A stretch of DNA of 64,000 nt from Caenorhabditis remanei (GCF_010183535.1 NC_071333.1:16366587-16430586), one strand, 5' to 3'. Positions 11,858-24,266 are shown, numbered from the stretch's first letter. The notes: generated by a model not told the origin, from the letters alone. Program-made: numbers and translations.

Positions 11858-13644
11858 TTAAGAGGCACTATCTGTAAGAGTGAGAATGTTTGTGTTGGGC
11901 CTTGGCACAGTTGCAAAAAGTTGTTTCAATCCAAACTCTTTTTACAGAATATGTACCCCTATGGTAGTGATTTACAAAAAATATGTCACCAGTCCTCTAT
12001 GACGTCATCATAGGAAAATATGGCCAATAATTGACTTTTCACCCAAAAATTCATAAAAATTTCAATTTTTCAAATAACTTTAGGAAACTTTGGCAACATG
12101 TTAGGAGTGATTTTGACTACCCCTACACAAATTTTTCAGCCCCTCAGACACCCCAGAAACCGTTCAAGTGAATTCCATTTTCATGTTTTTCCAACTTTTC
12201 TCCAAAAATCCCTCTAGAAGTACTCAAATTTCAAATCGTATTCGTATTCTCCGCAAAAAGTTCTATTAGGTCCAGTTAAAATCATCAGAAAACCATTGCA
12301 CCATTTTGAGATTTTTTGATTTTTTCAAAAATCACATAAGGGTCCCCCCTTATGAAAAAAAAAATTTTACGAAAAATTCAAAGAAAAAGTTTGTTTCGAA
12401 AATAATCAGAATATTGAGAAAAGACTTAGAATAAACCAATTCCGAGATTATACATCTCAGAAATTGGTTTGAACCGATTTCGTTTTTTTCTTCATCGAAA
12501 TTTTTTCCCATTTTTTGACGTTTTCATCAATATTTTGTACTGAAGTACACAAATTTCAAGTAATGTACTTGATACTCGCTACATTTAACAAATAATCAAA
12601 ATAAGACAAATGAAAAACCATTGGACCATTTTGAGATTTTTCCATTTATTTCGAAAATCACATAAGGGTCCCCCCCATGGAACAAAATTTTTATCGAAAA
12701 AATATTTCAACATTATTTTGATTCAAAAACGTTCAAAACTCTTTTACAAAACGTCTTGTAATATTGGGTCAATGTTCTGAACGTTTTTGAATCAAAATAA
12801 TGTTGAAATATTTTTTCGATAAAAATTTTGTTCCATGGGGGGGACCCTTATGTGATTTTCGAAATAAATGGAAAAATCTCAAAATGGTCCAATGGTTTTT
12901 CATTTGTCTTATTTTGATTATTTGTTAAATGTAGCGAGTATCAAGTACATTACTTGAAATTTGTGTACTTCAGTACAAATTATTGATGAAAACGTCAAAA
13001 AATGGGAAAAAATTTCGATGAAGAAAAAAACGAAATCGGTTCAAACCAATTTCTGAGATGTATAATCTCGGAATTGGTTTATTCTAAGTCTTTTCTCAAT
13101 ATTCTGATTATTTTCGAAACAAATTTTTTCTTTGAATTTTTCGTGAAAATTTTTTTTTCATAAGGGGGGACCCTTATGTGATTTTTGAAAAAATCAAAAA
13201 ATCTCAAAATGGTGCAATGGTTTTCTGATGATTTTAACTGGACCTAATAGAACTTTTTGCGGAGAATACGAATACGATTTGAAATTTGAGTACTTCTAGA
13301 GGGATTTTTGGAGAAAAGTTGGAAAAACATGAAAATGGAATTCACTTGAACGGTTTCTGGGGTGTCTGAGGGGCTGAAAATTTGTGTAGGGGTAGTCAAA
13401 ATCACTCCTAACATGTTGCCAAAGTTTCCTAAAGTTATTTGAAAAATTGAAATTTTCATGAATTTTTGGGTGAAAAGTCAATTATTGGCCATATTTTCCT
13501 ATGATGACGTCATAGAAGACTGGTGACATATTTTTTGTAAATCACTACCATAGGGGTACATATTCTGTAAAAAGAGTTTGGATTGAAACAACTTTTTGCA
13601 ACTGTGCCAAGAGGAATCCTCATCTTACAGACAACGCCTCTTAA
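11858..13644. repeat. 1.8-kb near-perfect palindrome (long inverted repeat)
   Basis: The arm 11901-12735 returns as its reverse complement at 12778-13611, nearly base for base, around a 42-base centre (12736-12777). A more diverged outer part (AAGAGGC...CTGTAAGA) extends the pairing to about 11858 and 13644. Each arm also holds a partial internal duplication: the motif CACATAAGGGTCCCCCC preceded by CCATTTTGAGATTTTT occurs twice (near 12293-12350 and 12613-12680). No transposase or long frame is present. It begins about 75 bases after the stop codon of the multi-start membrane gene and ends about 200 bases from the 3' end of the PAN-mucin gene. It may be a large foldback element. A transcript through it would form about 830 bp of dsRNA. 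Confidence 0.9.
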
Positions 13645-13841
13645 AAAAAATAATTTATTAACTTATTATTAAGATAAATAATAAATAAAAATTTTTATGA
13701 AAAAAATAGAAACTAAAAAGAAATGATATCAGAAGAAAAATTATTAATGAATAGAGGAGCATATGTTTTGATTGCAATTTGTTAATCATACTGGCATGAA
13801 AGAGACCCGAAAATATGAAATATTAGTTTTCAAAAACTTGT

Positions 13842-16800
13842 TTATGGGGTTCCATCACAGTTGATTCCATCAAAGTATACTGTAGAAGCATCATAACCAA
13901 TCATGTCAGGACGGCGGTAGTCAATGAGCGAGTCACGGTAAAGTTCACAGCTATTGAATTCTCCTGTGAATTAATTAATATTTGGAATAAGTTAGACTAC
14001 TTTGTGAGATTTATTACCTTGAGCAATCAAATTTGCTGATCTACATCTTAATGCATAACAGGCAGCGAAACAATCTGCTGGGGTCTTCACACGAACAGCT
14101 TTCAATAGACGACGTCCCAGGAAAGATGTTTGGTAGAGAGCCGAATATGAGCATCTTCCGGCTGGTGGATAACCAGCGGTAGTTGTAGGTTCTTCAGTAG
14201 TGGTGGTGGTTCTTGGGAGTGGCATTCCACTCTTATCAACTTTTTCGTCAAACTTGTGAGTCTTCACTCCACTGGCTTTTGCTCTGAAAAAATTTACCAT
14301 TTTCTTATCAATTTTCGTCCAGATTTTTTTACTCACTTTGATGTAGTTGTAGTAACAACTTTCTCAGTTGTCGACGTAACTGGAATCGTGCTTTCTGGTG
14401 CTGGTTCACTAGTTGGTTCATCATCCAATCCCGTTGAAAGCTCATCTCCAATGTGGTCTTCCACTTCATCATCTTCGAGTCCTTCTGCTTCCGGAATGCT
14501 TGATTTTCTAGAAACCTTATTTGCTTGTGTTGTTACTTCTGAAGATGTGCTCTCGGTTTCGCTCTCTAGGATAGCTGGAATAGAGGTTTCTGTAGCTGAA
14601 GACTCAGTGATTTTCATTTGAGCGAGTTTCTCCAAAACTTGAGCTTGCACTTTCTTCATCTGGACGTGCTTTGGGTCTGTGACAAGTTTCTCTTGCTCTG
14701 CAGAATCAATGTTAGACCCTTCGGTGACTTTAGCTTTGAGCAAGGTTTCAATAGTTTTCTGGTCGGTTTTCTTCATAGAAATAGTCTCATTCTTGTGATT
14801 ATCCAAATCAGTTGTAACTGTCTTTTTGACTTCCTTCAATGAACTCTCTGAAAAACAAAAGTTTCTAAAATGACAAGAGTCAGCTGTATTATTTTCACAA
14901 GGGAAGTAATTGGAATGGCTTTCAGACAATCTATAAACTTGGTTGTAGATACGTTTCGTGGAGTACATTTCTACTATCAAAACCGGCAAAATGTCTCTGC
15001 CAGCCGAGTTATGAGCTCTCAAACGTTTCATATGGTTAAGCTTTTTTACATGGATTTGCGAATCGGCAGCATATACGCCACCGCGCGGTTCCGTATGTCC
15101 CCTATCGGCAACTATGTAGTATACGCAAAGATGTTTTCATTTTTGCAACGTATGAGAACAGGAAAACCGCTGGCGAACACAAATGGAACCGCGCGGTGGT
15201 GTTTATGCGGTCGACTCGAAATTACATGTAAAAGGACTTGACCATATAAAAAGTTTGAGAGCTCATAACTCGGCTCGCAGAGATATCTAACAGATTTTGA
15301 CGGCAAAAATAGATTTTCTGTAGTCGAAAGTACCTATAACATAATTTATAGATAGTTTGAAAGACGCGTCTTTAAAGACTTTCATTGTCAGACAAATGAC
15401 TCACTTTTAGTATTCAAGATCAACTTTGCAGTTGTGGTTGTCACTGGCTCTTCCGTTGCAGTTTCTGTAACTTCCCGAGACTCTTCAAGTTTTTCTACTG
15501 CTTGATTGATCTTCTCCATTAAAGATTTCTCATCCATCGGCTTCATTTTCACTTCTTCTTTCTTCGGAGTTGTCACCTCTTCAGTAGTCGTTGTGACCTC
15601 CTCCGTAGTGGTTGTAGCTTTTTCAGTTGTAGTTGTGGGTTCCTCCGTGGTTGTAGCAGCTTCTGTAGTAGAAGTTGCTTCAACCTTCTCAATCTTCTTC
15701 AGAACCTCCTCAGTGTCCAAAATATGTTCAGACTTCTTAGTGGTGACCTTTGGTTTCTTCTCAATTACTTCCTGAGATTCTACAACTTTGTCAAGCTTGT
15801 CCAAGAACTCCTTCTCATCCAATCTTTTCATCCTTCCGGTTTCCTCTGCCATCTTCTCGTCTTGCTTGACTTCAACTGGGTCACTCTCGTTGTTCAACAA
15901 GTTGCCCTCTACTGTCTCTGGCTCTACTTTACAGACATCAGCACGATACTTATGTCTGGCTTCATCTTTGTTAGCACAAGTCCACTCGAAGTAACTTCTT
16001 GATTGGTTGATGCTTGGCACGAAGTTGAATTTTTCAGGATTGGAGAATCTGTAGGAAAAACAATTTGTACAGTCATTTGAAGAAGCTTCTTTGAAGAAGC
16101 TAAAAATTTTACCTGTTCTGTTTGTTAATAAGACAGGTTTTGCTATCATAATAGTACAAGAAAGATGCACACTCCTCTCCGTATAGCTTTTGACCTTCAG
16201 CACATTTGCATTTACATTCCTGTAACAATAAAATCAATGATAATCTATTTCTATTGTCAATTCTACCTCTGGAGTAACTGCAGTCTCTACTGCAATCGCG
16301 GTTCCCTCTAACACGAAGTCATTGAGTTCAACATAACATTCATCGGATTTCAATCCATTTTTCTTTGTCGACAGCTCTTTAGCTGGTTCTCCAGTCGTAG
16401 TTTCTTGCTGTCTTCTACAACCACTAGTAGCCAATGATCCCAAACTCGTCACCGTCTCATCGATTTCACAAGACATTCCGATGTAGGACACGTTGAGACT
16501 AATGAATTGTCTCTCGAAAAGCTTACTCTTCATGTTTCTGTCCTCCAAGTTGAGGATACAATCTTTTTCTGTGTGGTAGTAAGTAGCAGATCTGCATTGG
16601 AACTCGTATCGTCCGGATTTTCTGAAAGACAAACGTTTCAATAGTTGAGTCCTAACTTAGAAACTCACTTGCTGTTGGCACACATGCATTGACACTCCTC
16701 GATAGTCACATCATGTTCAAGACCTCCAGCGACACTAACCATAAGATGATCATCAATTACTTCGAAGCAGCCATCACGCTCTTAAATACATATTCAGTCA

Positions 16801-19233
16801 TTTTTAAAGGTATTTTCACTAACTAATAACCATTTCCTTTGGTTTAGTCTCTACAGTATTCTCTTCTCCAACATCATTTCCAGTTGGTCTCGACTTCTTT
16901 TCTGGGACCGCAGTGGTTGATGGCTCCTTGGTAGTCGTGGGTTGCTCAGTGGTAGTGGTTGGAGCCTTTGTGGTAGTCTTTTTGGTGGCTGCTGGCTTTT
17001 TGGTGGCGGTGGCCTTCTTCTTTTTTTCACCTTCCACAGTCTTAGCTGTCACTAACTCTACTTTTGGTTTTTTAGTAGTAGTTTCTTTCTTTCTCTCTTC
17101 TTCCTTCTTCTCATCAGCAGATTTGGATCCGGTCTTGAAGTTTGGACACTTCGACGAGGCAGTTTCGAGGAGGACTAGAAGAAATCAAATAGAAATTCAA
17201 AAAAATGTTATTTTACTTACTCTCTGGATCACAACCAACATACTGGTACAATGTCTTACGCTGCTCAATCAAATCGTATTGTCCCCTGAAACGTTTTTGG
17301 TACATCTTGATTTCCAAAAAAATGAAACTCACAAATGGTTTCCCTTATTCAAAGTGCAAGTTTTGTTTCTGAATTGGAAAGAGAGGCACTTGTGTTTCTT
17401 GTTACTGGGTTGATGGGTTGCAGCACAGAGACATCTACAATCATTTACAGAATCGACGTCGTGTTCTTCAAAGTCGGCTCCCAAAAGGTAACGATGACGG
17501 ATGGTACGGTAGCACACTGGTCCCTTGCCTAAAAACGTGAAGTTCCAAAAATTTCCAAATAAACAACATGATTTTATAGAAGTATCAACACTTTTAATCT
17601 AACTAGGAAAGGGTCCCGAGTCGAGTTGGAGTTACAGGACGAGATATATATTACTAGAACCGAAGTTTTGTGCTGATTTCAAAGCTGTATTCTGTTTTTG
17701 CAAAACAATCTCGTGAAAAAAGACCTGTAACTCCAACTTGGCCCGGGATCCTTCCCTACTAAGTCAACTGTCCTACTGATCCCTTGCCTAAAAAGGTGTA
17801 CTTCCAAAAATTTCAATAAGAACAAACATATTTTCATAAAAGTATCATCACTTTTACTCTAAGTCAACTGTCCCAGTAGTTCATTCAAGCGTGAAAGAAG
17901 TAGTGAGTTCTCACCTTTTTTACCATCCCCTCCTTTCCCTCCCTTTGCGACACTTGCGTCATTTTGTTGTAGAGTGAGAGGTTCAACCGATCCAGTTCCA
18001 CCGTCTCGGAGACTGCTGATGTTGGCGAGAATGAGACGAGTGACGTATCCTTCGGCGCGTGGACGTTCCGTTTCCAAGTTGCTGGATGAAGTGGAAGTGG
18101 ATGATAACTTGGAAACAGAGGGTGTTGTTAGTGGATCGGTGATCACACTGTTGCCCGATGATGATGTGTCTTTTGGATGACCGTCGTTTGGTTCGCCGGT
18201 GATGATTCCGACCTAGAAGAGGAGTAGCTACAGTACGGCCAAAAATTATCAATAAATATCTTGTTTTTTAGTTAAAACTGTCCAACTTTGAGAGTATGTC
18301 ATTGTAAAACTAAATGTCCCACAATATAAATTTTTGGATTGAACAGATCAAGAGTAGACCACTATTCTTGTAGTTGGCAACTTTTTTGTACGGACGCTCT
18401 CTAGCAAGTTACATCACGACAAAGCAATTTCACTCTTAAACCCATTTCAGTGCAAAGTTGTGCGTTTTTTGAGCTCTCTACTTTAAATAACTATAACTCT
18501 CTAAAAAATTTCCCGTACAGAAAAGTTATCAGCCACAAAAATGAAGTTCTACTTTGGATCTGATTGATCCATAAAATATCTCGAAGTTTGTCATTTTCAA
18601 CTCAAAAAGACAAAATATGATATCAGCTCTGTATAACAATACCAACTGAAAATATTACTTACTGGAACTTTTTTCTCCTTTTTATCCGTATCTTTCTCCT
18701 CCCGATTTCTACAATCATCCACACAAGCGATCTGCACCAAGTCAGTTCCTTGCCCCTCTTCCAACTTATACTCCTTGTATCTTTGAGTTCTAGAAGCACA
18801 GGCCACAGTATACTCATACGAAATTCCACATGTCTTTGTTCTACTGTTGTAGACAGCACTTCGACAAAATTCACGTTGCGAACAGAAGGTGGCGCATTCA
18901 TTCACGGAAGCTAAGTTGATCCTGAAAAGAACAGGTCGTGGAAATGAATTGAAATGAAATTTAGAAGACTCGATAACAAAATCTAGTTTCCCGATATTAT
19001 TCATTCGTCATGTTTTCTAATTTTCATATTTTCCACGTACTCACCCTGTATAATAAAAATCTATCGCAACAGCTTGATCATATCGTATACTCCTGGCAAA
19101 GAATTCTGGTGAACATTCTCCTGAAAAAAATCCACAGTTTTCCACAAATAAAAACGTTTGGTCACTTACCGTATACCTGTTGGATTAACACCAACGACAG
19201 GCACAGTACGCCTGTTAAAAACGTTGAAGTCAT
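13842..19233 (-). CDS. Secreted PAN/Apple-domain mucin-like protein
   Basis: Fourteen exons join in phase: 19233-19170, 19120-19045, 18921-18663, 18212-17915, 17528-17333, 17285-17221, 17174-16824, 16780-16669, 16621-16267, 16219-16113, 16048-15405, 14847-14337, 14283-14018 and 13963-13842. They encode 1141 residues. Residues 1-22 form a signal peptide (MTSTFLTGVLCLSLVLIQQV). Five Cys-rich modules resemble PAN/Apple domains, at about residues 23-115, 236-335, 437-530, 565-665 and 1045-1140. The first shows the typical C...C-x3-C...C...TC spacing. Between the modules are long Ser/Thr-, Glu- and Lys-rich segments with TTTEE-type repeats (for example TTTTEEVTTTTEEVT), likely O-glycosylated. Several basic clusters could be proteolytic sites. 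There is no membrane anchor and no ZP domain, unlike NOAH-type PAN proteins. A role in apical extracellular matrix or cuticle is an inference. Several introns carry hairpin repeats. Confidence 0.85.
14919..15363. repeat. Inverted-repeat element in an intron of the PAN-mucin gene
   Basis: The left end CTTTCAGACAATCTATAAAC pairs with the right end (TTTATAGATAGTTTGAAAG). The arms continue inward through GAGTTATGAGCTCTCAAAC and its complement to a CCGCGCGGTTCC / GGAACCGCGCGG pair near the centre. Arms are about 165-180 bases. Splice sites on both sides are intact. It is a typical non-autonomous hairpin element. Confidence 0.75.
17522..17880. repeat. Tandem duplication across an intron/exon border, one copy interrupted
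   Basis: A unit of about 105 bases starting CCCTTGCCTAAAAA and ending CTAAGTCAACTGTCC occurs twice. Copy 1 is 17522-17605 plus 17756-17776; copy 2 is 17781-17880. Copy 1 includes the working splice acceptor and the first bases of the exon. Copy 2 lies wholly in the intron and keeps a decayed copy of them. Copy 1 is split by a hairpin element. Confidence 0.65.
17601..17760. mobile_element. MITE-like hairpin inserted in copy 1 of the intron duplication
   Basis: Terminal arms of about 38 bases pair AGGAAAGGGTCCCGAG...GAGTTGGAGTTACAGG with CCTGTAACTCCAACTTGG...GGGATCCTTCCCT. The element splits a CTAAGTC sequence that is intact in copy 2, leaving a short TA/TAA duplication. It has no coding capacity. 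Confidence 0.65.
18255..18619. repeat. Inverted-repeat element in an intron of the PAN-mucin gene
   Basis: The left arm (for example GGATTGAACAGATCAAGAGT and TTTTTTGTACGG) returns imperfectly as the reverse complement on the right (CTTTGGATCTGATTGATCC, CCCGTACAGAAAAG). Arms are about 130-150 bases. It lies between the third and fourth exons and no gene is inside. Confidence 0.6.
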
Positions 19234-22200
19234 AGGAACACTGAATCGGAAGAAATATTTTCTGGAGAGGGGGGTCTGTAAAATAAGAGGGTCACTCAAT
19301 TGTCAGAAAATGGCGCGAAATAGAACAAAACGAATGAAGTGGGATGGAAAATATGCGCAACAATTTTCTTGAAGGCGTCAAAAGTCGTCCATAAGAATGG
19401 GGCGAATAGACAAAAAGTGAATGAAATGGTCTTAAGAAAAAGAGTGTGATACGAGGTCGGAATTCAATGGCTAAGAAGGAATATGGAAGTGGAAGCGATG
19501 AAGACAATTCCATCCTAAGCCACTTATTTTCCGAAAAAGACTTCCCGGGGAGAGTGAGAAGGTGCCACAAAATATGTGATTCGTCTGAATAACGACCGTC
19601 AAGAATAACGATCATCGTTCGGGATCTTGTAACACTTTTTGTTACTTAAGGAGTGGAAAAGAGAAAAATTAAAAGAACATTTATCAATGACCTCGCCGCC
19701 CTAGAAATAAACAAAATAAAATCATGGATAAATTATGTCAGTTGATAAGAATAAGACAAAAAAGGTTCAAATATCTCGACCGCTGATAAGTGATAAGAAA
19801 AGTGGGTGAAACCTAGTTTCCAATAAGAGACTACGTGATTTATCTGTTATTTGTTTGTAGGATAATTGGTCAAATGATTCTGAGACTAACATGAAAAAGA
19901 GGGTCTTCCTGAAACATTCTATTAACGTTTTCAGGTCATTTATTCGATTATATAGTAAATGAATTGTTGTAAACTCTTATATGAAACATTTACAGTCAGA
20001 CAAAAACAATGTTTGAGAAACTTTAAAAAAAGAGTTATCGCTCATGGAAAAAAACGCCTCAAAATGATCCCCGTCGTTCAAAGCATACTATGGTTCATTG
20101 CAATCCCGCTGATTCCACTTTTTGAGAGATTTACGTGACTTTAAAGTTTTTACTTTTAATACTAAGATCTCACATAAACCTGAATAACTTCTTCCACAAA
20201 AACGTTCGGCAAAATTTGAATACGTATTCGAAAAGCGAACGGTCTCAGCTTTTCATTGATATATATTGAATCCAGATCTCCAAAATACGTTTGGATCATT
20301 CCCTAGTGAGACTAAGAAAGTGTCTTCCAGAAGTATTCAATGACGGTCAAATAGTTGTTACAAAAATATAAAGCTAACCAGTTTGAGTAACAAAGTAACC
20401 AATTAAATATAGAACTCATTGTGTCTATATCCAGAAATCACCATGCAATCTTGACCGCAACTGGATACCCGCCCCCACATTGTTTTCTTGTTATGTAAAC
20501 GAACGGCGGTAGTGGGCACAACTAATTCGATGATTACATTATTGGATAAGTGCAAAGAATAGAATCGGGAGGCAAAGAAACAACTGTTCTTCCGAGAATC
20601 GGGTTTTAGTCCTTCTCGGATATTAGACCCGATTTTAGGCGCAAGTAGCCAAATGAGTGGGAAAAGAAAAATAGGAGCGAGAGTTGAGGAGGAGAAAAAG
20701 AACGCGTTGAAGAATTAATTGAAAGACAAGGATCGAAAGTTGTCATCGAATGGCGATTCCCGAGTGAATCGCACAAGTTAATAGAGGAGGTATCCAGGAG
20801 TGGAAAGCATGATGAAATGGAGACAGGCTAGTGGACAGTGAGAGGGGAGAAGATGTGGGAGTATGAGAAGCCAAGAAAAGCCAAAAAAACAGAGATGATG
20901 AAGATACACGAGAATGGACTGGATTGCGTCCCGTTTTTTTTGTTTCACCTCACCAGAAAGCGACAATTGGGTTTCTCTCTCTCTCTCCCTTTTCCGATTC
21001 CATTCTTAGACACGGTTTTATGAAGAAAGCTACATGCTAGTATGACTTGCTAACCTCATTGTTCGGAATGTGTATGTCTGTGTGGGCGAGATATCTAGTG
21101 GATAATAAAAAGGAAAAGTTGGGAGACTCAAAAACAGTTGCGATGGAGTGGGAGGTTGGTAAAAACGAAAAAAATGATTCGAAGAGTGAATTTTCAACAA
21201 GTAAAGCCATATGCAACATGAATGATCAAAACATTTAGATAAGGGAGTACAAACTATGATAACTTTCACGGACAGAGTAAACATTGATCATTTTGTGAAC
21301 AATCATTCTACCATTTTAATTGATTGCTGTGTGTGATCAGATTTAGATTCAAAAACTTGAAAGTCGCTTTCATAGTTATATACAAAAGTTACGGTATAAG
21401 GGTTTTACGGTATAAGGGACGCCCGATTCGCACGTTAATAAACGTAATAATAATTAATTATACAACAAGGATGATAAACTCATTTTGATTTAAAAACAAT
21501 ATTGAGATAGAACCAACACAATCTTACTAGACGTAACACTTGGCTTTGTCAAAATCTGATAACAAACTTATAAGGTGTTCAACAAATTTTATCCAGGTCA
21601 TGAAAATATGTTTGCAAAAATCCAACATACAAGGATGAAGAAACATGTTTCTATTCTCCACCAAATTTCAACTATCCTCAGGAAATCTCCTCATCTCGAA
21701 ATTGAATACAGCCGTGAATGCCAAGTTGGATTAATTAAATTAATATCCAGGGAGAGATGGCAAAACAATAAAACCTACACGAGATCGGGAGAAGGGGAGA
21801 CAATAGGACGTGTTCGCTTCGGGGTCTGATATGGATGACTGAAGAAGGAGAAACTCCTTCTTTGAAACTTTTTCGGGAATTCTTCTGGATTTTCTCTTTC
21901 TCTTTCCACCCCCGCGCCTTTTCTCGACATCAAGACTGGATTTTCTCGTCTTTTTTCTTTTTCGACTTCCACCGCCCACACTGTCGCTTCCCATATCCAA
22001 CCCCGTCGTCTCTAAAGTGATAAGGGAAGCGAGAATGTTGAGAATGATTAGTGTGAGTCGTCGGGGTTTCGGAAACCGTCGATTCTGGATGATAGATGGC
22101 GTTCTGTTGGGGGTCAGGAAAAGGGCGTTGGACAGTCTGGTTGATGGTTAGCTAGTATGTATAGAAGAGAAGAAAAAGCTGAGTGAGTACACTCCAACTA

Positions 22201-23432
22201 CAGCAAAAAGGTCAGACACTGCGGAAATGTATTAGAGGGTGGATAAGGATTAAGTTTGTAAATCCATGCAATTAGCCCGGCAGAGGACCAAATTTTAAGG
22301 TAAATGATGCATAGCGGAACATTTGTCATACGGGTCTTCACTAAGATTCATAAGAATTATGAGGAAGGAAACTTTTTTTAGATTCCGTTCCCGGAGAGAA
22401 AGAGACTAAAGCATTCAGGGTCAATGAACCAAAAAACAAAAGATTTGAACCATATCTACAAAACTAATGGGGTGAATTAGAAATACAGTTTCGGAAACTG
22501 GAAAATATGAAAATTTGTGTAAAAATTTGAGATCAAATAGAATACAGAATCAAAGATGAAGCCGATGGCCTCAATGAATCACCGTCTACAACCAATACCA
22601 CGGCTGATTGATTTTCAAAGTCGGTTTTTTCCCTACTCCGGCTATCTATTCATCTATCAAACTTGTTTGTTTAGCAACATTTTGAGACCAGAAAAACCGG
22701 AGGAAAAAGGAAGTTGACACTTTAACGTTTCGAAGGTACCTCAACCAACTCCATACACGGGGCGTTTGTGTTCAACAAAAGTGACCACAGTGTGGGAGGA
22801 TAGATGACACTTGAGATGTTGCTGCTGCGTTCGTTTCCCCCTATTATGTTTATTCACTTTTGAAGGGGGCGGGAGAAGATGTATCAACATCCGACTACTA
22901 GTTAATTTGTTTGTTTAGAAAACTTCTTCTTGCACACGTCTCGACCTCGGCGACCGGAGGTGACCGGAATTCTTTCGTTTCCATATTTTGTGTTATGTTT
23001 CGAACAGTGAAGAATATTATATCGGGACTCTTGAAAAGTACCGCTCAAAAGGTTATCAACTTTGGCTGTTTTCAGTGACAAATTTACAACTTTGGCAGTA
23101 TTTCGGTGAATAGCACATCGTTTTTGTAGTTTACCACCAAGATACACTGTCAAAATTGGTAATTTTCCACTGAAAACAGCCAAAAATGATAGCTTTTCGA
23201 GCTGTACTGTATAAACTTTCTGAAAAATGAAAACCAAACAGTTGGATTTTTGAATGCTTTATTGGACTCAGGTTCTCAGGTTCTCAGGTTCTCAAATTTA
23301 GCACAAAAAGATTAATTGATGATGACGATCCCCGTTTTGTTTCGTTTTTTTTTGAAGATTTTCTATTTTTAATTTTTTTGAAGTACACTATTTTGAAAAC
23401 ACAAACACTCCACTCGACACATTTAAAAGAAT
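19234..23432. other. Intergenic upstream of the PAN-mucin gene
   Basis: About 4.2 kb without a supported gene. It contains a 14-base tandem repeat (TTACGGTATAAGGG twice, about 21389-21418), a triple GGTTCTCA at about 23271-23294, and a hairpin element at 23036-23209. The segment next to 19233 should be the PAN-mucin promoter. The right end holds the 3' UTR of the next gene, with an AATAAA signal (minus) at 23263-23258. Confidence 0.45.
23036..23209. repeat. Short hairpin element downstream of the secreted-protein pair
   Basis: AAAGTACCGCTCAAAAGG...TTTGGCTGTTTTCAGTG pairs with CACTGAAAACAGCCAAAAAT...CGAGCTGTACT. Arms are about 50-60 bases around a 70-base centre. Confidence 0.65.
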
Positions 23433-24220
23433 TTAACGTCCCCAGCCTCCAAGGCTGCCAGCGAGAGATCCAGCAGATCCAGAGAGTCCTCCAGTAGCAG
23501 TGTTGGCAAGTCCTCCGAATTTCTTGAGGTGCTCAGAGACGGATGGGATGTGAAGTTTGTCGTTGGCAGCGAAGTTGTAGAAGTAGACCTCTCCCGGTCC
23601 GTTAATGTCGTACTGTAACAGAAATTTTGTGATTTTTTTGCTGAAACAAACGGGGTATCCTTACGTATTCTGGAGTTTCATAAACCGCCAAGGTGTAGCT
23701 GTTGGATTGGAACTTGCAGAGTTTGGTTCCGTTGTAGTTGGTATTCAATACGAATTCCTTTGGTGCCATGACGACTTCATAAGCAACCTTGAAGTGGCGT
23801 TGAATGAAGCTGGAAAGAGTTTGGACGAGTGGTCCAAGGGTTTGTGGTCCACCGGCTCCGAACAAGTCCAAAGTTTTCATTCCGGTCTCTACGACATTCT
23901 TGATAGTGCTGTCGCAGCAGAAAAGCTTGCCTGGCTTGGCAAGTTGACGGTCCTTCCACGATGGGCAGGTGTCATCTTGGCCTAAAAAATATCAGATTCA
24001 GTTCTGATTTATTGAGTTAGAGGACTAAACCATTGTTATGACTCCGACTGGCTATTTGGTTAATGAATTAATCTTTTACATGCGCTCCTAGAGGACCATG
24101 CAGTAACGGAGGGAAACATAGAAACTGAAAACTGAAACATGCAAACTCAGAGTAATAAGAAATGAGAATACCTTGAACGGCGACGAAGATGCATCCAATG
24201 AGTACGAGGAGGAACTTCAT
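23433..24220 (-). CDS. Small secreted protein, paralogue A (nematode-specific, unknown function)
   Basis: Exons are 24220-24172, 23981-23665 and 23612-23433, joined in phase to 181 residues. It starts with a clear signal peptide (MKFLLVLIGCIFVAVQG). The mature part begins QDDTCPSWKDRQLAKPGK and has a CC pair. Its middle segment (HFKVAYEVVMAPKEFVLNTN, then YNGTKLCKF) is shared in outline with the neighbouring gene. The tail is rich in Gly, Ser and Leu (GGLSGSAGSLAGSLGGWGR). A TATAAAAG box lies about 40 bases before the ATG and three GATAAG motifs lie within 310 bases. This fits strong intestinal expression under GATA factors such as ELT-2, as is known for worm intestinal genes. The function is unknown and I recognise no enzyme motif. 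Confidence 0.85.
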
Positions 24221-24258
24221 TGTGACTGAACACTCATCCTTTCCATCTCAACACCTCT

Positions 24259-24266
24259 CTTTTATA
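24259..24266 (-). promoter_or_regulatory. TATA box of secreted-protein gene A
   Basis: TATAAAAG on the minus strand, about 40 bases upstream of the ATG at 24220. The position and sequence fit a core promoter with a short 5' UTR. Confidence 0.6.

Noticed and set aside
11858..13644. Frames inside the large palindrome read as a gene
   Set aside because: They are short, occur as mirror copies in both arms and encode low-complexity Phe/Asn-rich peptides. There is no transposase signature.
15506..16002. Plus-strand frames opposite the PAN-mucin gene (also 16913-17413)
   Set aside because: They are antisense shadows of the mucin linkers, rich in Val/Ser/Phe, with no start context or splice pattern of their own.
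22902..23237. 111-codon minus-strand frame
   Set aside because: Largely made of the hairpin element at 23036-23209, so the open frame reflects the repeat.
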